Below are positions 53,998 through 63,939 of a stretch of 64,000 bases of DNA, piece after piece. The stretch is from assembly GCF_008974265.1 (NCBI RefSeq), contig NZ_BKZW01000003.1, positions 434,001 to 498,000 on the forward strand, written 5' to 3'. Every line of letters starts with the position of its first letter. Position 1 is the stretch's first letter. Under the pieces are notes generated by a model. That model did no database searches, was not told the DNA's origin, and worked only from the letters and a program-made list of their open reading frames with translations. A program made the translations under genes and the position numbers. The DNA is from Dictyobacter vulcani. GTDB lineage: Bacteria; Chloroflexota; Ktedonobacteria; Ktedonobacterales; Ktedonobacteraceae.

Positions 53998-54305
53998 CAC
54001 TCCCCTCCTACGCCATCAAAAACAACTCCACTTATGTACGATATACGATATCCTAAAAGGAACATAATTAGCAACAAACGACCACTAATTATATAGAGTT
54101 CAAAGAAATTACGTCATCTGTTTCTAATGTGATTACAGGCCTAATCAGAAGTAATTATTCTTATGAATCTTCATTGCTTGACATAAGTGACAAGAGTCTA
54201 GTATTCTCACAGACAGCGAAGCATCAATCCAAATATTTTTGCTATAAGCGAAAATATAGCAGTTATACATTTTGAAGCCATAAAAGAGCCAGTAAAGAGT
54301 TTACT
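53998..54305. other. AT-rich intergenic region
   Basis: About 300 bases with divergent flanking genes; no structure that I can support. Confidence 0.4.
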
Positions 54306-55157
54306 ATGAAAGTTTATGCAATCAGCGATTTGCATCTTGGTGTTCCCAGTAATCGGCTGGCATTAGCCGAGTTACCCTATTATCTTGATGATTGGTTGAT
54401 CGTGGCGGGTGATGTTGGCGAGACGGCAGAGCATCTCCATTACGCGCTCTCCATTTTAACCAGACGCTTTGCTAAAGTTCTGTGGGTGCCAGGAAACCAT
54501 GATCTCTGGACAGTTCCGGGCACCAAAGATAGCGCGTTAGAAGGTGACGAGCGCTATCGTTTCCTGGTCAATATTTGTCGCTCCTATGGGGTCAGTACTC
54601 CGGAAGATCCATATCCAATCTGGAAAGAAGCTTTTGTGCTGGCACCGCTGTTTCTGCTCTATGACTATAGTTTTCGACCGGCTGATGTCTCTGAAGAGGG
54701 AGCCGTGGCCTGGGCGCAGGAGACTGATGTTCTGTGTTCCGATGAATATCTTTTGCATCCAACCCCTTATCCAAGTAGACAAGCCTGGTGTCAGGCACGG
54801 CTGGCGTATACTGAAAAGCGCCTGGCGGAGATTCCAGCCGCTTATTCGCTGGTTTTAATTAACCATTTTCCACTGCGCCAGGAATTTGCTCGTGTCTATA
54901 ATATTCCACGTTTCTCAATCTGGTGTGGTACGACACAAACAGAGGATTGGCATACACGCTTTCCGGTTTCTGTCGTTGTCTCTGGCCATATTCATGTACG
55001 TACGACCGATTACCGCGATGGCGTACGCTTTGAAGAGGTCTCGCTTGGCTATCAGCGTAACTGGAAGTCAGAAAAAGGCGTGCAGGGATATCTACGCGAA
55101 ATTCTCCCGGGACCACCGCTACCGGAGCAGCAGCCCGCGACCCAATGGTATCGATGA
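54306..55157 (+). CDS. Metallophosphoesterase (calcineurin-like)
   Basis: 283 residues. Metal-site motifs: YAISDLHLGVPSN at the start, IVAGDVGET, VPGNHDLW, LINHFPLR and VSGHIHVRTTDY. Two-metal phosphodiesterase or monoesterase; substrate unknown. It precedes the Sfp-type transferase by 67 bases on the same strand, perhaps as an operon, though no shared role is obvious. Confidence 0.88.
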   Translation: MKVYAISDLHLGVPSNRLALAELPYYLDDWLIVAGDVGETAEHLHYALSILTRRFAKVLWVPGNHDLWTVPGTKDSALEGDERYRFLVNICRSYGVSTPEDPYPIWKEAFVLAPLFLLYDYSFRPADVSEEGAVAWAQETDVLCSDEYLLHPTPYPSRQAWCQARLAYTEKRLAEIPAAYSLVLINHFPLRQEFARVYNIPRFSIWCGTTQTEDWHTRFPVSVVVSGHIHVRTTDYRDGVRFEEVSLGYQRNWKSEKGVQGYLREILPGPPLPEQQPATQWYR

Positions 55158-55224
55158 GTATGTATTTATTGTCATCATTCAGGAAAAAAGTGCTTGATCC
55201 TATTATTTATGGAAAGTATGCGTG

Positions 55225-55974
55225 ATGATTGAAGATATATGGCAGCCGCCTCCTTCTACATTGAAACTAGAACAAAGTGCTGTGCATGTCTGGCGTGCAG
55301 ACCTGCGTGCTTCACAGGAGAGTGTGGAACGTTTCAGACACATCCTATCTCCTGAAGAACAGGCCAGAGCACAGCGTTTCTATTTTGAACGTGACCGTTA
55401 TCGTTGGACCATTGCCCACGGTATCTTGCGGATTTTGCTGGCCAGGTACACTGGACAAGATCCCCGAGCACTGCGTTTCCAGGTGAACGCTTATGGCAAA
55501 CCGAGTCTGGTACAGCCTGATCAGCAACCGCGGCTAGAATTTAATCTGTCGCATTCCCACGAAATGGCACTCTATGCGTTCACCTGGCAGCGACAAATCG
55601 GTGTAGATGTCGAATATATGCGTGACGACATTGGCTATGAAGAACTGGCCCGGCATAGCTTCTCTCCAACTGAGCAAGCGGTATTGCTATCGCTTGCGAC
55701 TTCGCAGCAGAAAGCAGCATTTTTTAAGTGCTGGAGCAGCAAGGAAGCGTACATCAAAGGCCGGGGTATGGGATTATCACTAGAACTCAATCTCTTTGAT
55801 GTTGCGCTGGCACCGGACAAGCCAGTAGCCCTGCTGGCCAGCCGCGAAGATCCTGCTGAAGTACAGCGCTGGAGTATGGCGAAGCTGGAACCAGGCGCTG
55901 ATTATGCTGGAGCCCTCGCCGTTGAAGGCCCACTCCCCGACATATCTTGTTGGCAATGGAACGGCACACTATAA
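55225..55974 (+). CDS. 4'-phosphopantetheinyl transferase, Sfp type
   Basis: About 249 residues from ATG 55225. It moves phosphopantetheine from CoA to carrier proteins of fatty-acid, polyketide or peptide synthases. Motifs: FNLSHSHEMALYAF, IGVDVEYMRDD with metal Asp, and FFKCWSSKEAYIKGRGMGLSL with metal Glu and CoA Lys. Length suits the two-lobe Sfp class. Ktedonobacteria often carry NRPS/PKS clusters, but none is in this window. Confidence 0.92.
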   Translation: MIEDIWQPPPSTLKLEQSAVHVWRADLRASQESVERFRHILSPEEQARAQRFYFERDRYRWTIAHGILRILLARYTGQDPRALRFQVNAYGKPSLVQPDQQPRLEFNLSHSHEMALYAFTWQRQIGVDVEYMRDDIGYEELARHSFSPTEQAVLLSLATSQQKAAFFKCWSSKEAYIKGRGMGLSLELNLFDVALAPDKPVALLASREDPAEVQRWSMAKLEPGADYAGALAVEGPLPDISCWQWNGTL

Positions 55975-55991
55975 GCGTGGCTGAAACCGTA

Positions 55992-56040
55992 TCAAAGAAG
56001 GAAGCCTGCACCATAAAACAAAGCGCATTTCCTTCTTTGA
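55992..56040. terminator. 12-bp stem between convergent genes
   Basis: TCAAAGAAGGAA / TTCCTTCTTTGA around a 25-base loop. Large loop and no T-tract make function uncertain. Confidence 0.45.
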
Positions 56041-56111
56041 GCCAGATATATTTTGATAACATCAGGTAGTACCATGCTACATAGAGAGCCAGGATTATTG
56101 ATCGTAAGCCG

Positions 56112-56477
56112 CTAATGTGGGCAGCTTACCTCAAAGAGAATATTATTGAGTGCTTTGAAGTAGAAGCCGTAGCTTCCTCTCATGTTCCTGGGCCCTTGCG
56201 TGAGCTGAATCTCTGTGGCTTCCAGACGGCTATAAGTCTGGTCTACCTGTGCGCATGTTTCTAGAATAAATCCAACGTGAAAATCTTTAGGATATGCTGG
56301 TGGTTCCTTCTCGATGTCTCGATATTGACTCAGGACAAGTGTGAAATGGTGTCGGTCTGTCATGACAGCGATAGCATTCCCTTTCTGTTCCAGGAACTGG
56401 AAATCGAAGCGGTCCTGGAAGAAGGCACGCGCCTGTGCGAGATCGTCTACACAGAGATTGAGATGGTTGAGTTGCAT
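56112..56477 (-). CDS. VOC-family (glyoxalase/bleomycin-resistance fold) protein
   Basis: 121 residues from ATG 56477 with AGGAG. Two beta-alpha-beta-beta-beta units: MQLNHLNLCVDDLAQARAFF and HVGFILETCAQVDQTYSRL. Possible metal ligands His5 and Glu in ILFEVSCPH. It follows the MFS efflux-like gene by 26 bases on the same strand, so it is probably co-transcribed; together they look like a binding protein plus exporter for a toxic small molecule. This is inferred from position. Confidence 0.85.
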   Translation of the reverse strand: MQLNHLNLCVDDLAQARAFFQDRFDFQFLEQKGNAIAVMTDRHHFTLVLSQYRDIEKEPPAYPKDFHVGFILETCAQVDQTYSRLEATEIQLTQGPRNMRGSYGFYFKALNNILFEVSCPH

Positions 56478-56503
56478 GAGATTCTCCTGATAAACGTGTT
56501 GAG

Positions 56504-57784
56504 CTAAATTTGTTGTGGCATGTTTTTTGTGCCTGCCTGGTGTACTCGCAAGGCTGGTAGGGCCAATATTATTGCCAGGATGGCCAGAGCGATGATCAAG
56601 GCTCCCGACCAATAAGGACTGGCGTGTCCAAATTGAGCGTAGAGGATACCGCCGAAGATTGGTCCAATGATCATGGCCAGGGATTGCATGGATTGGCTGG
56701 CACCACCAACCAGTCCTTGTTGCTGGGGGCCAACTGCCTGGGATGTCAGGCCGCGTAGAGCGTTTTCAACCAGCCCACCGGCGCCAGCAAACAGGATGAC
56801 ACCAGCGATCATCAGGAGCGGTGAGGCGACGATGGCTACCGCTCCCAGCAGGATGTAGCTAATGGCAACCAGGATCAGCGAGCCGATGCTGAGTTTGACG
56901 TACCCAAAGAACGGCAGCAATTTGCCGACTAATACGCCCTGTGCCACGATATCGACGATACCAACCAATGTGGCAACCAGTCCAGCCTGGGTCGGATTCC
57001 AGCCCAGACTATCCTTCATCAGAATAGTCAGGTTGGCCTGGAGGCTGGCGAACGGAAAGGCATAGAAGAATCCTGCCAGTAGCAGCCAGCGCAGGTTGGC
57101 GATACGGAAGACGGTTCCTAACTGCGCCAGCGGATTCAGGTCGCGCAGACGAATGCTGCTGATGCGATGTGCTTTTTGCAGGCTTTCCGGTAAGAAGAAG
57201 AAACCCCAGAGCAGGTTGAGAAGTGTGATCGCAGCCGCAACCAGGAACGGTGTGCTATAACTGACGTTTGCCAGCAAGCCACCAATGGCGGGTCCAAGAA
57301 TAAATCCAACCCCTGAGATCCCACCCAGGAGACCAAAGTAAGAGCCACGCTCTTCTGGCTCGGTTATATCTGCGACATAGGCAAAGAGAATGCTGAAGTT
57401 GCCGCCAGTCAAGCCATCAATGATACGCCCCAGGAAAAGAATCCAGAGCGCACCACCCAATCCAAAGATCAGGTATCCAAGCGCTGAACCGAGTAGGCAG
57501 ATAAACAGGACAGGTCGACGACCATAGCGATCACTCAGCAAACCCAGTCCAGGGGCGGCAATCAGCTGGCAGATACCGTAGATTGAGAGCATCCAGGCCA
57601 CTACCAGGGCCAGATCATTGCCATTGCTGATATACTGGCGGGTCATAAAAGGCGTTACAGGACCAACAATGGTGAAGCCAACCGTATTTAGGAAGGCAAC
57701 GATAGCCAGAAAAATGATCGCCTTGCGTTTAGGCGTGGGCTTCTTTTCTCCTTGTTGGACTGGTGGGGCTTCCGTTGTACTCAT
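56504..57784 (-). CDS. MFS transporter, TetA-like drug/metabolite exporter
   Basis: 426 residues, 12 helices. The N-terminal tail is Lys-rich (GEKKPTPKRKAI), followed by FLNTVGFTIVGPVTPFM. Motif A is GLLSDRYGRRPVL; the second half has a matching loop at VGKLLPFFGYVKL. FILGPAIGGLL is the motif C of drug antiporters. The substrate is unknown; pairing with a VOC gene suggests a resistance unit. Confidence 0.88.
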   Translation of the reverse strand: MSTTEAPPVQQGEKKPTPKRKAIIFLAIVAFLNTVGFTIVGPVTPFMTRQYISNGNDLALVVAWMLSIYGICQLIAAPGLGLLSDRYGRRPVLFICLLGSALGYLIFGLGGALWILFLGRIIDGLTGGNFSILFAYVADITEPEERGSYFGLLGGISGVGFILGPAIGGLLANVSYSTPFLVAAAITLLNLLWGFFFLPESLQKAHRISSIRLRDLNPLAQLGTVFRIANLRWLLLAGFFYAFPFASLQANLTILMKDSLGWNPTQAGLVATLVGIVDIVAQGVLVGKLLPFFGYVKLSIGSLILVAISYILLGAVAIVASPLLMIAGVILFAGAGGLVENALRGLTSQAVGPQQQGLVGGASQSMQSLAMIIGPIFGGILYAQFGHASPYWSGALIIALAILAIILALPALRVHQAGTKNMPQQI

Positions 57785-57890
57785 ATGATATATTCTCCTA
57801 TCTGACTCTTTTTGTGTGTGTAACAGTCCCTACTATAAAAGTCAGATGGATGAACTGGCATCATATTTGTGGATGAAGGAAGGATGATTG

Positions 57891-60800
57891 TTAGCCGTTT
57901 ATATTGAGTTGTCTGGCGCGTTCGCTCGCCTGGATACGGTTGTTGACATCCAATTTGCGGTAGATGCTCTGGACCTGGGAACGTATCGTATTGACCGACA
58001 CTACCAGTTCGCTTGCAATCTCGGCATTAGAGTTGCCCATAGCCAGCAGGCGCAGCACTTTTTGTTCTTGCTGACTTAACGGCTCAGAGAGCAACGTTTG
58101 CGCTGAGGTTGAACGCTGGCGGCCCTGTGGCTCAAAGGCGGTGAGCAATTTCCGGACATAGGTATGTAACACTTTGCTCTGAACCTGCGGTAAGTGGTTG
58201 CGTAGCAAGGTAGCCATCTCCTCACCTTCATCCAGGAAGAGGCGCAGATAGCCTTCGCCCTGGGTTAATTGCAACAACTGGTGTAGTTGCTCATGTGCCT
58301 TTTGGTATGTACCTTGCCGCGCATGGGCCAGCACAAGCACCACCAGGACCTCCAGACTGAGCAGGACATGTCCTGTTTGCTGCGCACTGGTGTAAAGTTC
58401 TTCGAGTTGTACGAGTGCTGGAGTTAATGCTCCCTGTGACAACAAAAAGCGGACACTCATCAGCTGTTCACGCCTGCGTTGGAGTAATGGTAAAGTCTCC
58501 TGAGCCTGCTCAACCGAGGCAAACCAGCGCTCCACGGCCATCTGATTAGCGCTGGCAAGCTGGAAACGAGCCAGCATGCTACGTACCTCGCGTGAGAGTT
58601 GATTGCTCTGGGCTGTTGTGGGTGTTTGCATGCGTACTAACCAGGCCGTGAGACGCTGCTGAGCCTGTTCAGTCTGTCCCTGAGCCTGCTCAATACTGGC
58701 CAGACACATCGTTGTGTGGGCTAAGGTATCTTCAGTATGTGTCTGTTCACTCAGTTCAAACGCTTCCTGAGCGGCCTGCCTGGCCTCCTCAAGCTGATTC
58801 CATTGATAGTAAATGTTTGCCAATCCTAATTGCATGCGTGTAATATCATCGCGATCTTCCTGGATTCTGGCCTCATGGAGAATCTGCCGAAGTTGTTCAG
58901 CTGTATGTCGCAATTCTCCAAGTTCAAAACTGGCCCCACTGAGCATTCCCCTGGTTGCGCGTGCATACAGAAGGTTCCCCTGCTGCTCACTCAGTGTCAG
59001 TGCTTCCAGCAGAATCCTGCGCGCAGCCATAAGATCGCCGGTCAAGATCTCGCCAACACCTACCACCGTCAGAGCCAGATTGCGCCAGGTACGTTCGGTG
59101 GCCGGAAGCCAGGCCAACGCCTGTCTGGCCCAGGTTACTGCCGGCAGAATATTTCCTTCCTGCCGCGCCAGAAGTGCTCGAAACGCAAACACCTCTGCCA
59201 GTTTCTCTATATTATTCGCGTCCCGCCAGTATTGTTCAGCCATCTGTAGCAAGCGCTGGATTTGCGGCAAGCCATGTGTTGTGCCGGGATCCTCCAGCAG
59301 TAAAAAAAGTAATGACATGGCATAGCGTACACAGATATCTGGATGGTGGATCAGTTCTTCTTCCGGTAGACCTTGTAGCCAGCGTCTCAGGCTATATATT
59401 TTTTGCGCGGCCGGCGTGTGGTCCTGTTGTTGACTTGCGATCAATTGTTCAATGATCTTGATTGCCCGTGGAAATGCCTTTGCCTCGAGCGCGGCCTCAA
59501 TCGCTTCTGTTTGCAAGCCATGTTCTTCATACCAGATACTGGCCCGCGCGGATAACAGGCGCAGAGCGTTATCGCCTAGTTTGCGTTGTGCCTCCTGGCG
59601 CATTACCTCAGCAAAGAGTGGATGATAGCGCGCCCATTGATTTGATCCATAGAGCGGAATCAAAAACATGTCGCCAGCCTGTAATGCCTGGATGAACTGC
59701 TCGCTATCCTGGCTTTCCCGAAGCGCATCACACAGTGGAGCCGTAAGGAGAGGCAGTACACTGGTCTGTAAGAGGAATTCCTGCAGTTTTTCTGATAATG
59801 TAAGGAAGACTTCATTCAATAAATATTCGCGAATACTCCAATAGTTCTGGCTGAAGTTGGTCAGTATTTGTTGAATGGTGTGTGTATTCGCTGTATCAGC
59901 CAGGGCGCGCGCCAGTAATCGCAGACCAGTAGCCCAACCTTGAAGTTGCTCATGAATATGGCGTAGATCTTTTAAAGAGAGTTTGAATGGTAACTCCTGC
60001 TCAAAGAACGCGCATGTCTCTTCGAAGGAGAAAGCTAGTGCAGGCGGATAAATATCTAGCAGTTCATTGCGGCCGAGCAGGCGAGCTACCGAGAACATGG
60101 GATCGCCGCGTAGAATGATAAAGCAGTGGAGAGATCCCGGGAGGTGATCAAAAAAGAAGTTGAGCGACTCAATCACCTGTGGCGAGTTGATGACATGGCA
60201 ATCATCCAGGATCAGTATGGCGGGATATGTAAATTGGCTTAATTCATTGATTAAGGAGGTCAACATCATCTGCAACGGCTTAAAGGGAGGCAGGCGATGG
60301 GCCCTCAATAATTCCAATGCTTCCTCCCCACAGCCGGGGTGTAGGGTCTGGCAAGCCGCGATCAGATAGCGCCAGAAGCGTACCACATCATTATCTTCAT
60401 CATCCAAGGTGACACTGCCAACACGTGGAAAATCAGCACGTGTACTATTATGGGCGATCCACTGGCTGACTGTGGTTGTCTTGCCATAACCAGCAGGTCC
60501 CGATACAACTGTCAGCTTATGTTCCAGTCCTCGATCTAGCAATTGCCATAACTGCTCACGGGGCAGCAACGATTTTTGTAACTGTGGTAATTGTAGTTTG
60601 GGGAGCAGTAATGGCTCGAAAGATACTGCGTGCGTTATTGTCGCATTACCTACATTATTTAAGCTGGCGATATTGTTGAATGGTTGTGGAGTTGTGGCAA
60701 TGTCCTGCTCATGCAGCAGGTCCGCCATCTCTTCGAGACGATCTATACTCAATTGTGAACTTAAGCCGAGATAGCGTTTACGCATGCGGCCCTGGTGGCG

Positions 60801-61028
60801 TCGATAGGCATACCAGTAGCCTTCATCCTTGTTGCGCCGCCGTTCTTTTAAGAGATTGATGCGCCCATTGCGTCCAGCAAAAGCAAATGCATCATGGGTC
60901 TCAAGCCAGCGCAACCAATCATCACTACTGTCCATCAAGGCAGGTGATGGCTCGTCTGTGGGCCCGATAAAACTGTAGGCTGCCTGTTCAGGCAACCAGC
61001 GAAGGATATAGCGTGCGCTTTTGGGCAT
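57891..61028 (-). CDS. MalT-like LuxR-family ATP-dependent transcription regulator with extra N-terminal domain
   Basis: 1045 residues. An unusual N-terminal module (1-110) contains DDWLRWLETHDAFAFAG and YWYAYRRHQGRMRKRYLG, an Arg-rich stretch like small DNA-binding folds. Then a STAND ATPase: P-loop 177-184 (GPAGYGKT), Walker B ILILDDCHVI, and a winged/helical region, TPR-like repeats (about 560-900), and a C-terminal LuxR HTH: LSQQEQKVLRLLAMGNSNAEIA, then VSVNTIRSQVQSIYRKLDV. Expected to bind DNA when ligand and ATP are bound. Upstream triple repeats may be its own sites. AGGA precedes ATG 61028. Confidence 0.92.
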   Translation of the reverse strand: MPKSARYILRWLPEQAAYSFIGPTDEPSPALMDSSDDWLRWLETHDAFAFAGRNGRINLLKERRRNKDEGYWYAYRRHQGRMRKRYLGLSSQLSIDRLEEMADLLHEQDIATTPQPFNNIASLNNVGNATITHAVSFEPLLLPKLQLPQLQKSLLPREQLWQLLDRGLEHKLTVVSGPAGYGKTTTVSQWIAHNSTRADFPRVGSVTLDDEDNDVVRFWRYLIAACQTLHPGCGEEALELLRAHRLPPFKPLQMMLTSLINELSQFTYPAILILDDCHVINSPQVIESLNFFFDHLPGSLHCFIILRGDPMFSVARLLGRNELLDIYPPALAFSFEETCAFFEQELPFKLSLKDLRHIHEQLQGWATGLRLLARALADTANTHTIQQILTNFSQNYWSIREYLLNEVFLTLSEKLQEFLLQTSVLPLLTAPLCDALRESQDSEQFIQALQAGDMFLIPLYGSNQWARYHPLFAEVMRQEAQRKLGDNALRLLSARASIWYEEHGLQTEAIEAALEAKAFPRAIKIIEQLIASQQQDHTPAAQKIYSLRRWLQGLPEEELIHHPDICVRYAMSLLFLLLEDPGTTHGLPQIQRLLQMAEQYWRDANNIEKLAEVFAFRALLARQEGNILPAVTWARQALAWLPATERTWRNLALTVVGVGEILTGDLMAARRILLEALTLSEQQGNLLYARATRGMLSGASFELGELRHTAEQLRQILHEARIQEDRDDITRMQLGLANIYYQWNQLEEARQAAQEAFELSEQTHTEDTLAHTTMCLASIEQAQGQTEQAQQRLTAWLVRMQTPTTAQSNQLSREVRSMLARFQLASANQMAVERWFASVEQAQETLPLLQRRREQLMSVRFLLSQGALTPALVQLEELYTSAQQTGHVLLSLEVLVVLVLAHARQGTYQKAHEQLHQLLQLTQGEGYLRLFLDEGEEMATLLRNHLPQVQSKVLHTYVRKLLTAFEPQGRQRSTSAQTLLSEPLSQQEQKVLRLLAMGNSNAEIASELVVSVNTIRSQVQSIYRKLDVNNRIQASERARQLNING

Positions 61029-61051
61029 GAATCATCCTGGCTCTCTGCTTT

Positions 61052-61125
61052 TGTTCCCCAACAACTCGTGGGGATGATTATACGTTGTTGGGGAGCAAAA
61101 AGCAATTGTTCCCCAACAACGTATA
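61052..61125. promoter_or_regulatory. Three copies of a 14-bp repeat before the LuxR regulator gene
   Basis: TGTTCCCCAACAAC (61052-61065), then a perfect 16-bp inverted pair TATACGTTGTTGGGGA (61079-61094) and TCCCCAACAACGTATA (61110-61125) with a 15-base spacer. Operator-like; autoregulation of the LuxR gene is likely, 24 bases upstream of its start. Confidence 0.65.
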
Positions 61126-61197
61126 CATGTGAATGTAGCAATTAAAGGCCAGGATACTTATGAGAGTGTATGGATAGTGTTAAGCGTAATCCGTTGC

Positions 61198-61587
61198 TTA
61201 CAGGCTTTGGCCTACGACATGTTCAACCTTCACATGTAAGATCACACGCTCATCACCGGGATAGCGGCTTTTTGAGCCATAGCGCTTGGCCAGGGTATCA
61301 TAGAAGGCTCCCTCTGGATCCTCCTCAATCCGCTCAACGACGCCGCGAAACTCGGCGTAGATATAGGGATCACGCTCATCGGTGATAGATACAGAGACGC
61401 GTGGGTCGCGCTTGATGTTCTCATACTTGGTGCGCGACGTCGTATGGGTGAACTTAATATGTTCGCCATCCCACAAAAACCACATTGGCGACGTTTGTGG
61501 ATCGCCATTCACCCCAATGGTGGCCAGGTGCGCAAAGCTTTTACCTTGCAGTATTTGTTGCACTGTTTGATTATTAAGTCCTGCCAT
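61198..61587 (-). CDS. PPOX-class flavin/F420-dependent oxidoreductase-like protein
   Basis: 129 residues, split-barrel fold. It opens FAHLATIGVNGDPQTSPMWFLWDGEHI and has SRTKYENIKRDPRVSVSI, DPYIYAEFRGVVERI and YPGDERVILHVKVEHV. This pattern matches small PPOX-class F420-dependent enzymes of the pyridoxamine-phosphate-oxidase fold. Cofactor FMN or F420 cannot be settled from sequence. GAGG precedes ATG 61587. Confidence 0.88.
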   Translation of the reverse strand: MAGLNNQTVQQILQGKSFAHLATIGVNGDPQTSPMWFLWDGEHIKFTHTTSRTKYENIKRDPRVSVSITDERDPYIYAEFRGVVERIEEDPEGAFYDTLAKRYGSKSRYPGDERVILHVKVEHVVGQSL

Positions 61588-61758
61588 AAGAAAAGCCTCT
61601 TTCTATTATCCGCTCTGGAATATCCAGACGAGTGATGCTCTTTAAACAAGTAATAAGGCGTTCATTAAATCCTTACCATTATAGTAATACGGACAATAAC
61701 GAAATAAAGATGATCAACCAGATGGTAAAGATGTTATATCTCTGTAGTATCTAGCGTA

Positions 61759-63939
61759 TTACCAGCCGGGATTCCAGAGATAAAGTCTGGCTGGATCCCG
61801 CCCCATGGTGGCGATGTGTTGGCTATCGGGTGACCAGGCAGGAAACGAGGCTGTATAGGTGTTTTCTTCTGAATCATGGCTCTGGCCCAGCAGTTGTCCT
61901 GTTCTGGCATCCCAACACTGTAAATTTTCATAATGGTCGGTTATACGACCTCTGCTAAATCCTATCCGCATCCATGGTTTAATCTCGTAATAACTGCACG
62001 CCACAATGTATTTGCCATTGGGTGACCAGGCGACCTCCGCCAGATTATTGTCCACGGAATCCAGGGATGAGAGTTTGCTACCAGTGTTCGCGTCAAATAT
62101 CGAGACACATTGCTTGCCGGGCTGATCCCCGCTGCCTGGAATATAATCGGCGATAGCCACACGATGACCATCGGGGGCCCATGCCAATGGAACAGGTATA
62201 GTCATATAGGAGTAACTCTGACTTATGCCATCCTCGATTGGCGCTTTATTTGCATTTAGTGAGGATAATTTTTTTCCTTGCTTGATATCCCAGATGATGG
62301 CATTGTCTTCTAGATCGTTGAATGCCAGCTTATCGCCGGTTGGTGACCAGGAGATCCATGTGTCATAAATATAATGCTTAACGAGAGAAGGTTGGTTGTT
62401 GCTGCTAATTTTCTGTAACACATTGTTACCCTTGCTAGCCGTGATATCCCATATTTTTATCTGACCCGTGTAATCATGGGTTGCCAGGTGTTGGCTATCA
62501 GGTGCCCAGGAAAAAGCAAAGCAAGAGCGATAATTGCCTACAATGGCTAATTTATATGAGGTGATAGTTAGTGGCGTTAGAGGTTTCCAGCTTGAAGTGT
62601 CATAGATCAGGATTGAAGCAGGTTCTTTTAAATAAGTGTTATTATGGTGATCGATGGCCAGATAACGACCATTGTGCGACCAGTTGATCTGACGGCTGGC
62701 TTGAGATTTTGCATTCAAACTGTGCTCCAAAACCTCACGTGCGATATCCCAGATAAAGATTCCTCCGCCGCTGGTTGTGGTGGCGATAAAGCGACTATCA
62801 GGTGACCATGCAGGTGTATTTGTTATGGTACCTGGCATCAGATTAATGGTGGCGGCCGCTTGAATACTTTTGTGGTTGATCTCATCAACATGAAAGAGTA
62901 GATCACGGCGCCACGGTTGATCAGCGTTGGCCTTCCAGGCCAGCCCACTGGCCAGCAAGCCAGCGGTGGTAAGTCCACCAATAACGAAATTTCTTCTTTT
63001 GATGACCTTCTGTTGAGCGGGCGAAATAACAGGTTGCTTCAGCTTTTGTAGCTCGCTCATCACTGTGCGTATGCTATCTGGCCGCTTGTCAGCTGGCAGC
63101 GAGACCATGTGCATCACCAGTTGTTCCAGGCGTGCTTGTTGTGGGTCTGGCGAATTGAGGGGGGCAAAATGCAGTGGTGAGTCAATGGGATCATTGCCGG
63201 AAAGCAGATAATGCAGTAGCGCGCCCAGGCTATAAATGTCTGACCGTTCATCAGTTTGAGCCTTGCCATATTGCTCAGGAGCCGCATAGCCAGGCGAGCC
63301 AAAGGGGATCGTATCCTTCTGCTGAGCCTGTTTAAAATTGCGTGCGATGCCAAAATCGATCAAATAGAGCTTACCGGGTCCCGAGCGAATAATATTGTCC
63401 GGTTTCAAATCGCGATAAATAATCGGTGGTTCATGTTCATGCAGATAAGTCAGCACCTCACAGAGCTCATTGGCTACAGCTAAGATCTCTTTTAATGGTA
63501 ATGGATGATAGTCCGGGGAGCCAGGATTGGTATAGCGCTGTTTGAGATAGGTTTCAAATGATTCACCCCCGAAATAGGTCATGGCCAGATACCAATGTTC
63601 CGCATCAGAGAATGCTTCGCGTAGGCGAGGCAACTGTGGGTGCCTGAATTGTGAAAGCAACTGTACTTCGCGATTATAGGTATCGGTGGCTTCAATAATC
63701 TGTTGCGCAGACAACCCTTTAAGGTTAATCTGTTTCAATGCGACCAGTGAATTGGCTGAGTGATGGGTATCTCGCGCCAGATAAACCGCGCCAAAGCCAC
63801 CATCGCCCAGTTTGCGCAGCACCTCATAGCGCCCATGGATCAGTGAAGTTTGTTGCGTTGATGTATAGAGCATAGATTGTTGTTGTGATGAATCACCTGG
63901 ATTATTATTCGCTCCCACAAGCTTCTGTGTTTTACGCAT
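61759..63939 (-). CDS. Ser/Thr protein kinase with C-terminal WD40 propeller
   Basis: About 726 residues from ATG 63939, AGGAG upstream. Kinase motifs: LGDGGFGAVYLARDT, VALKQINL, IYRDLKPDNIIR, LIDFGIARN, GSPGYAAPEQYG; catalytic residues intact. A membrane helix (NFVIGGLTTAGLLASGLAW) precedes about seven WD40-like units with PAWSPDSRFIATT-type ends. Paralogue of the kinase at 11894-14062; both share LSxQQxIEATDxxNREVQLLS, but this one lacks the zinc ribbon. Confidence 0.93.
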   Translation of the reverse strand: MRKTQKLVGANNNPGDSSQQQSMLYTSTQQTSLIHGRYEVLRKLGDGGFGAVYLARDTHHSANSLVALKQINLKGLSAQQIIEATDTYNREVQLLSQFRHPQLPRLREAFSDAEHWYLAMTYFGGESFETYLKQRYTNPGSPDYHPLPLKEILAVANELCEVLTYLHEHEPPIIYRDLKPDNIIRSGPGKLYLIDFGIARNFKQAQQKDTIPFGSPGYAAPEQYGKAQTDERSDIYSLGALLHYLLSGNDPIDSPLHFAPLNSPDPQQARLEQLVMHMVSLPADKRPDSIRTVMSELQKLKQPVISPAQQKVIKRRNFVIGGLTTAGLLASGLAWKANADQPWRRDLLFHVDEINHKSIQAAATINLMPGTITNTPAWSPDSRFIATTTSGGGIFIWDIAREVLEHSLNAKSQASRQINWSHNGRYLAIDHHNNTYLKEPASILIYDTSSWKPLTPLTITSYKLAIVGNYRSCFAFSWAPDSQHLATHDYTGQIKIWDITASKGNNVLQKISSNNQPSLVKHYIYDTWISWSPTGDKLAFNDLEDNAIIWDIKQGKKLSSLNANKAPIEDGISQSYSYMTIPVPLAWAPDGHRVAIADYIPGSGDQPGKQCVSIFDANTGSKLSSLDSVDNNLAEVAWSPNGKYIVACSYYEIKPWMRIGFSRGRITDHYENLQCWDARTGQLLGQSHDSEENTYTASFPAWSPDSQHIATMGRDPARLYLWNPGW

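Noticed and set aside
61084..61125. Perfect 16-bp inverted pair considered as a terminator
   Set aside because: It lies upstream of, not after, a gene on the minus strand, lacks a T-tract, and a third copy nearby fits operator sites better.
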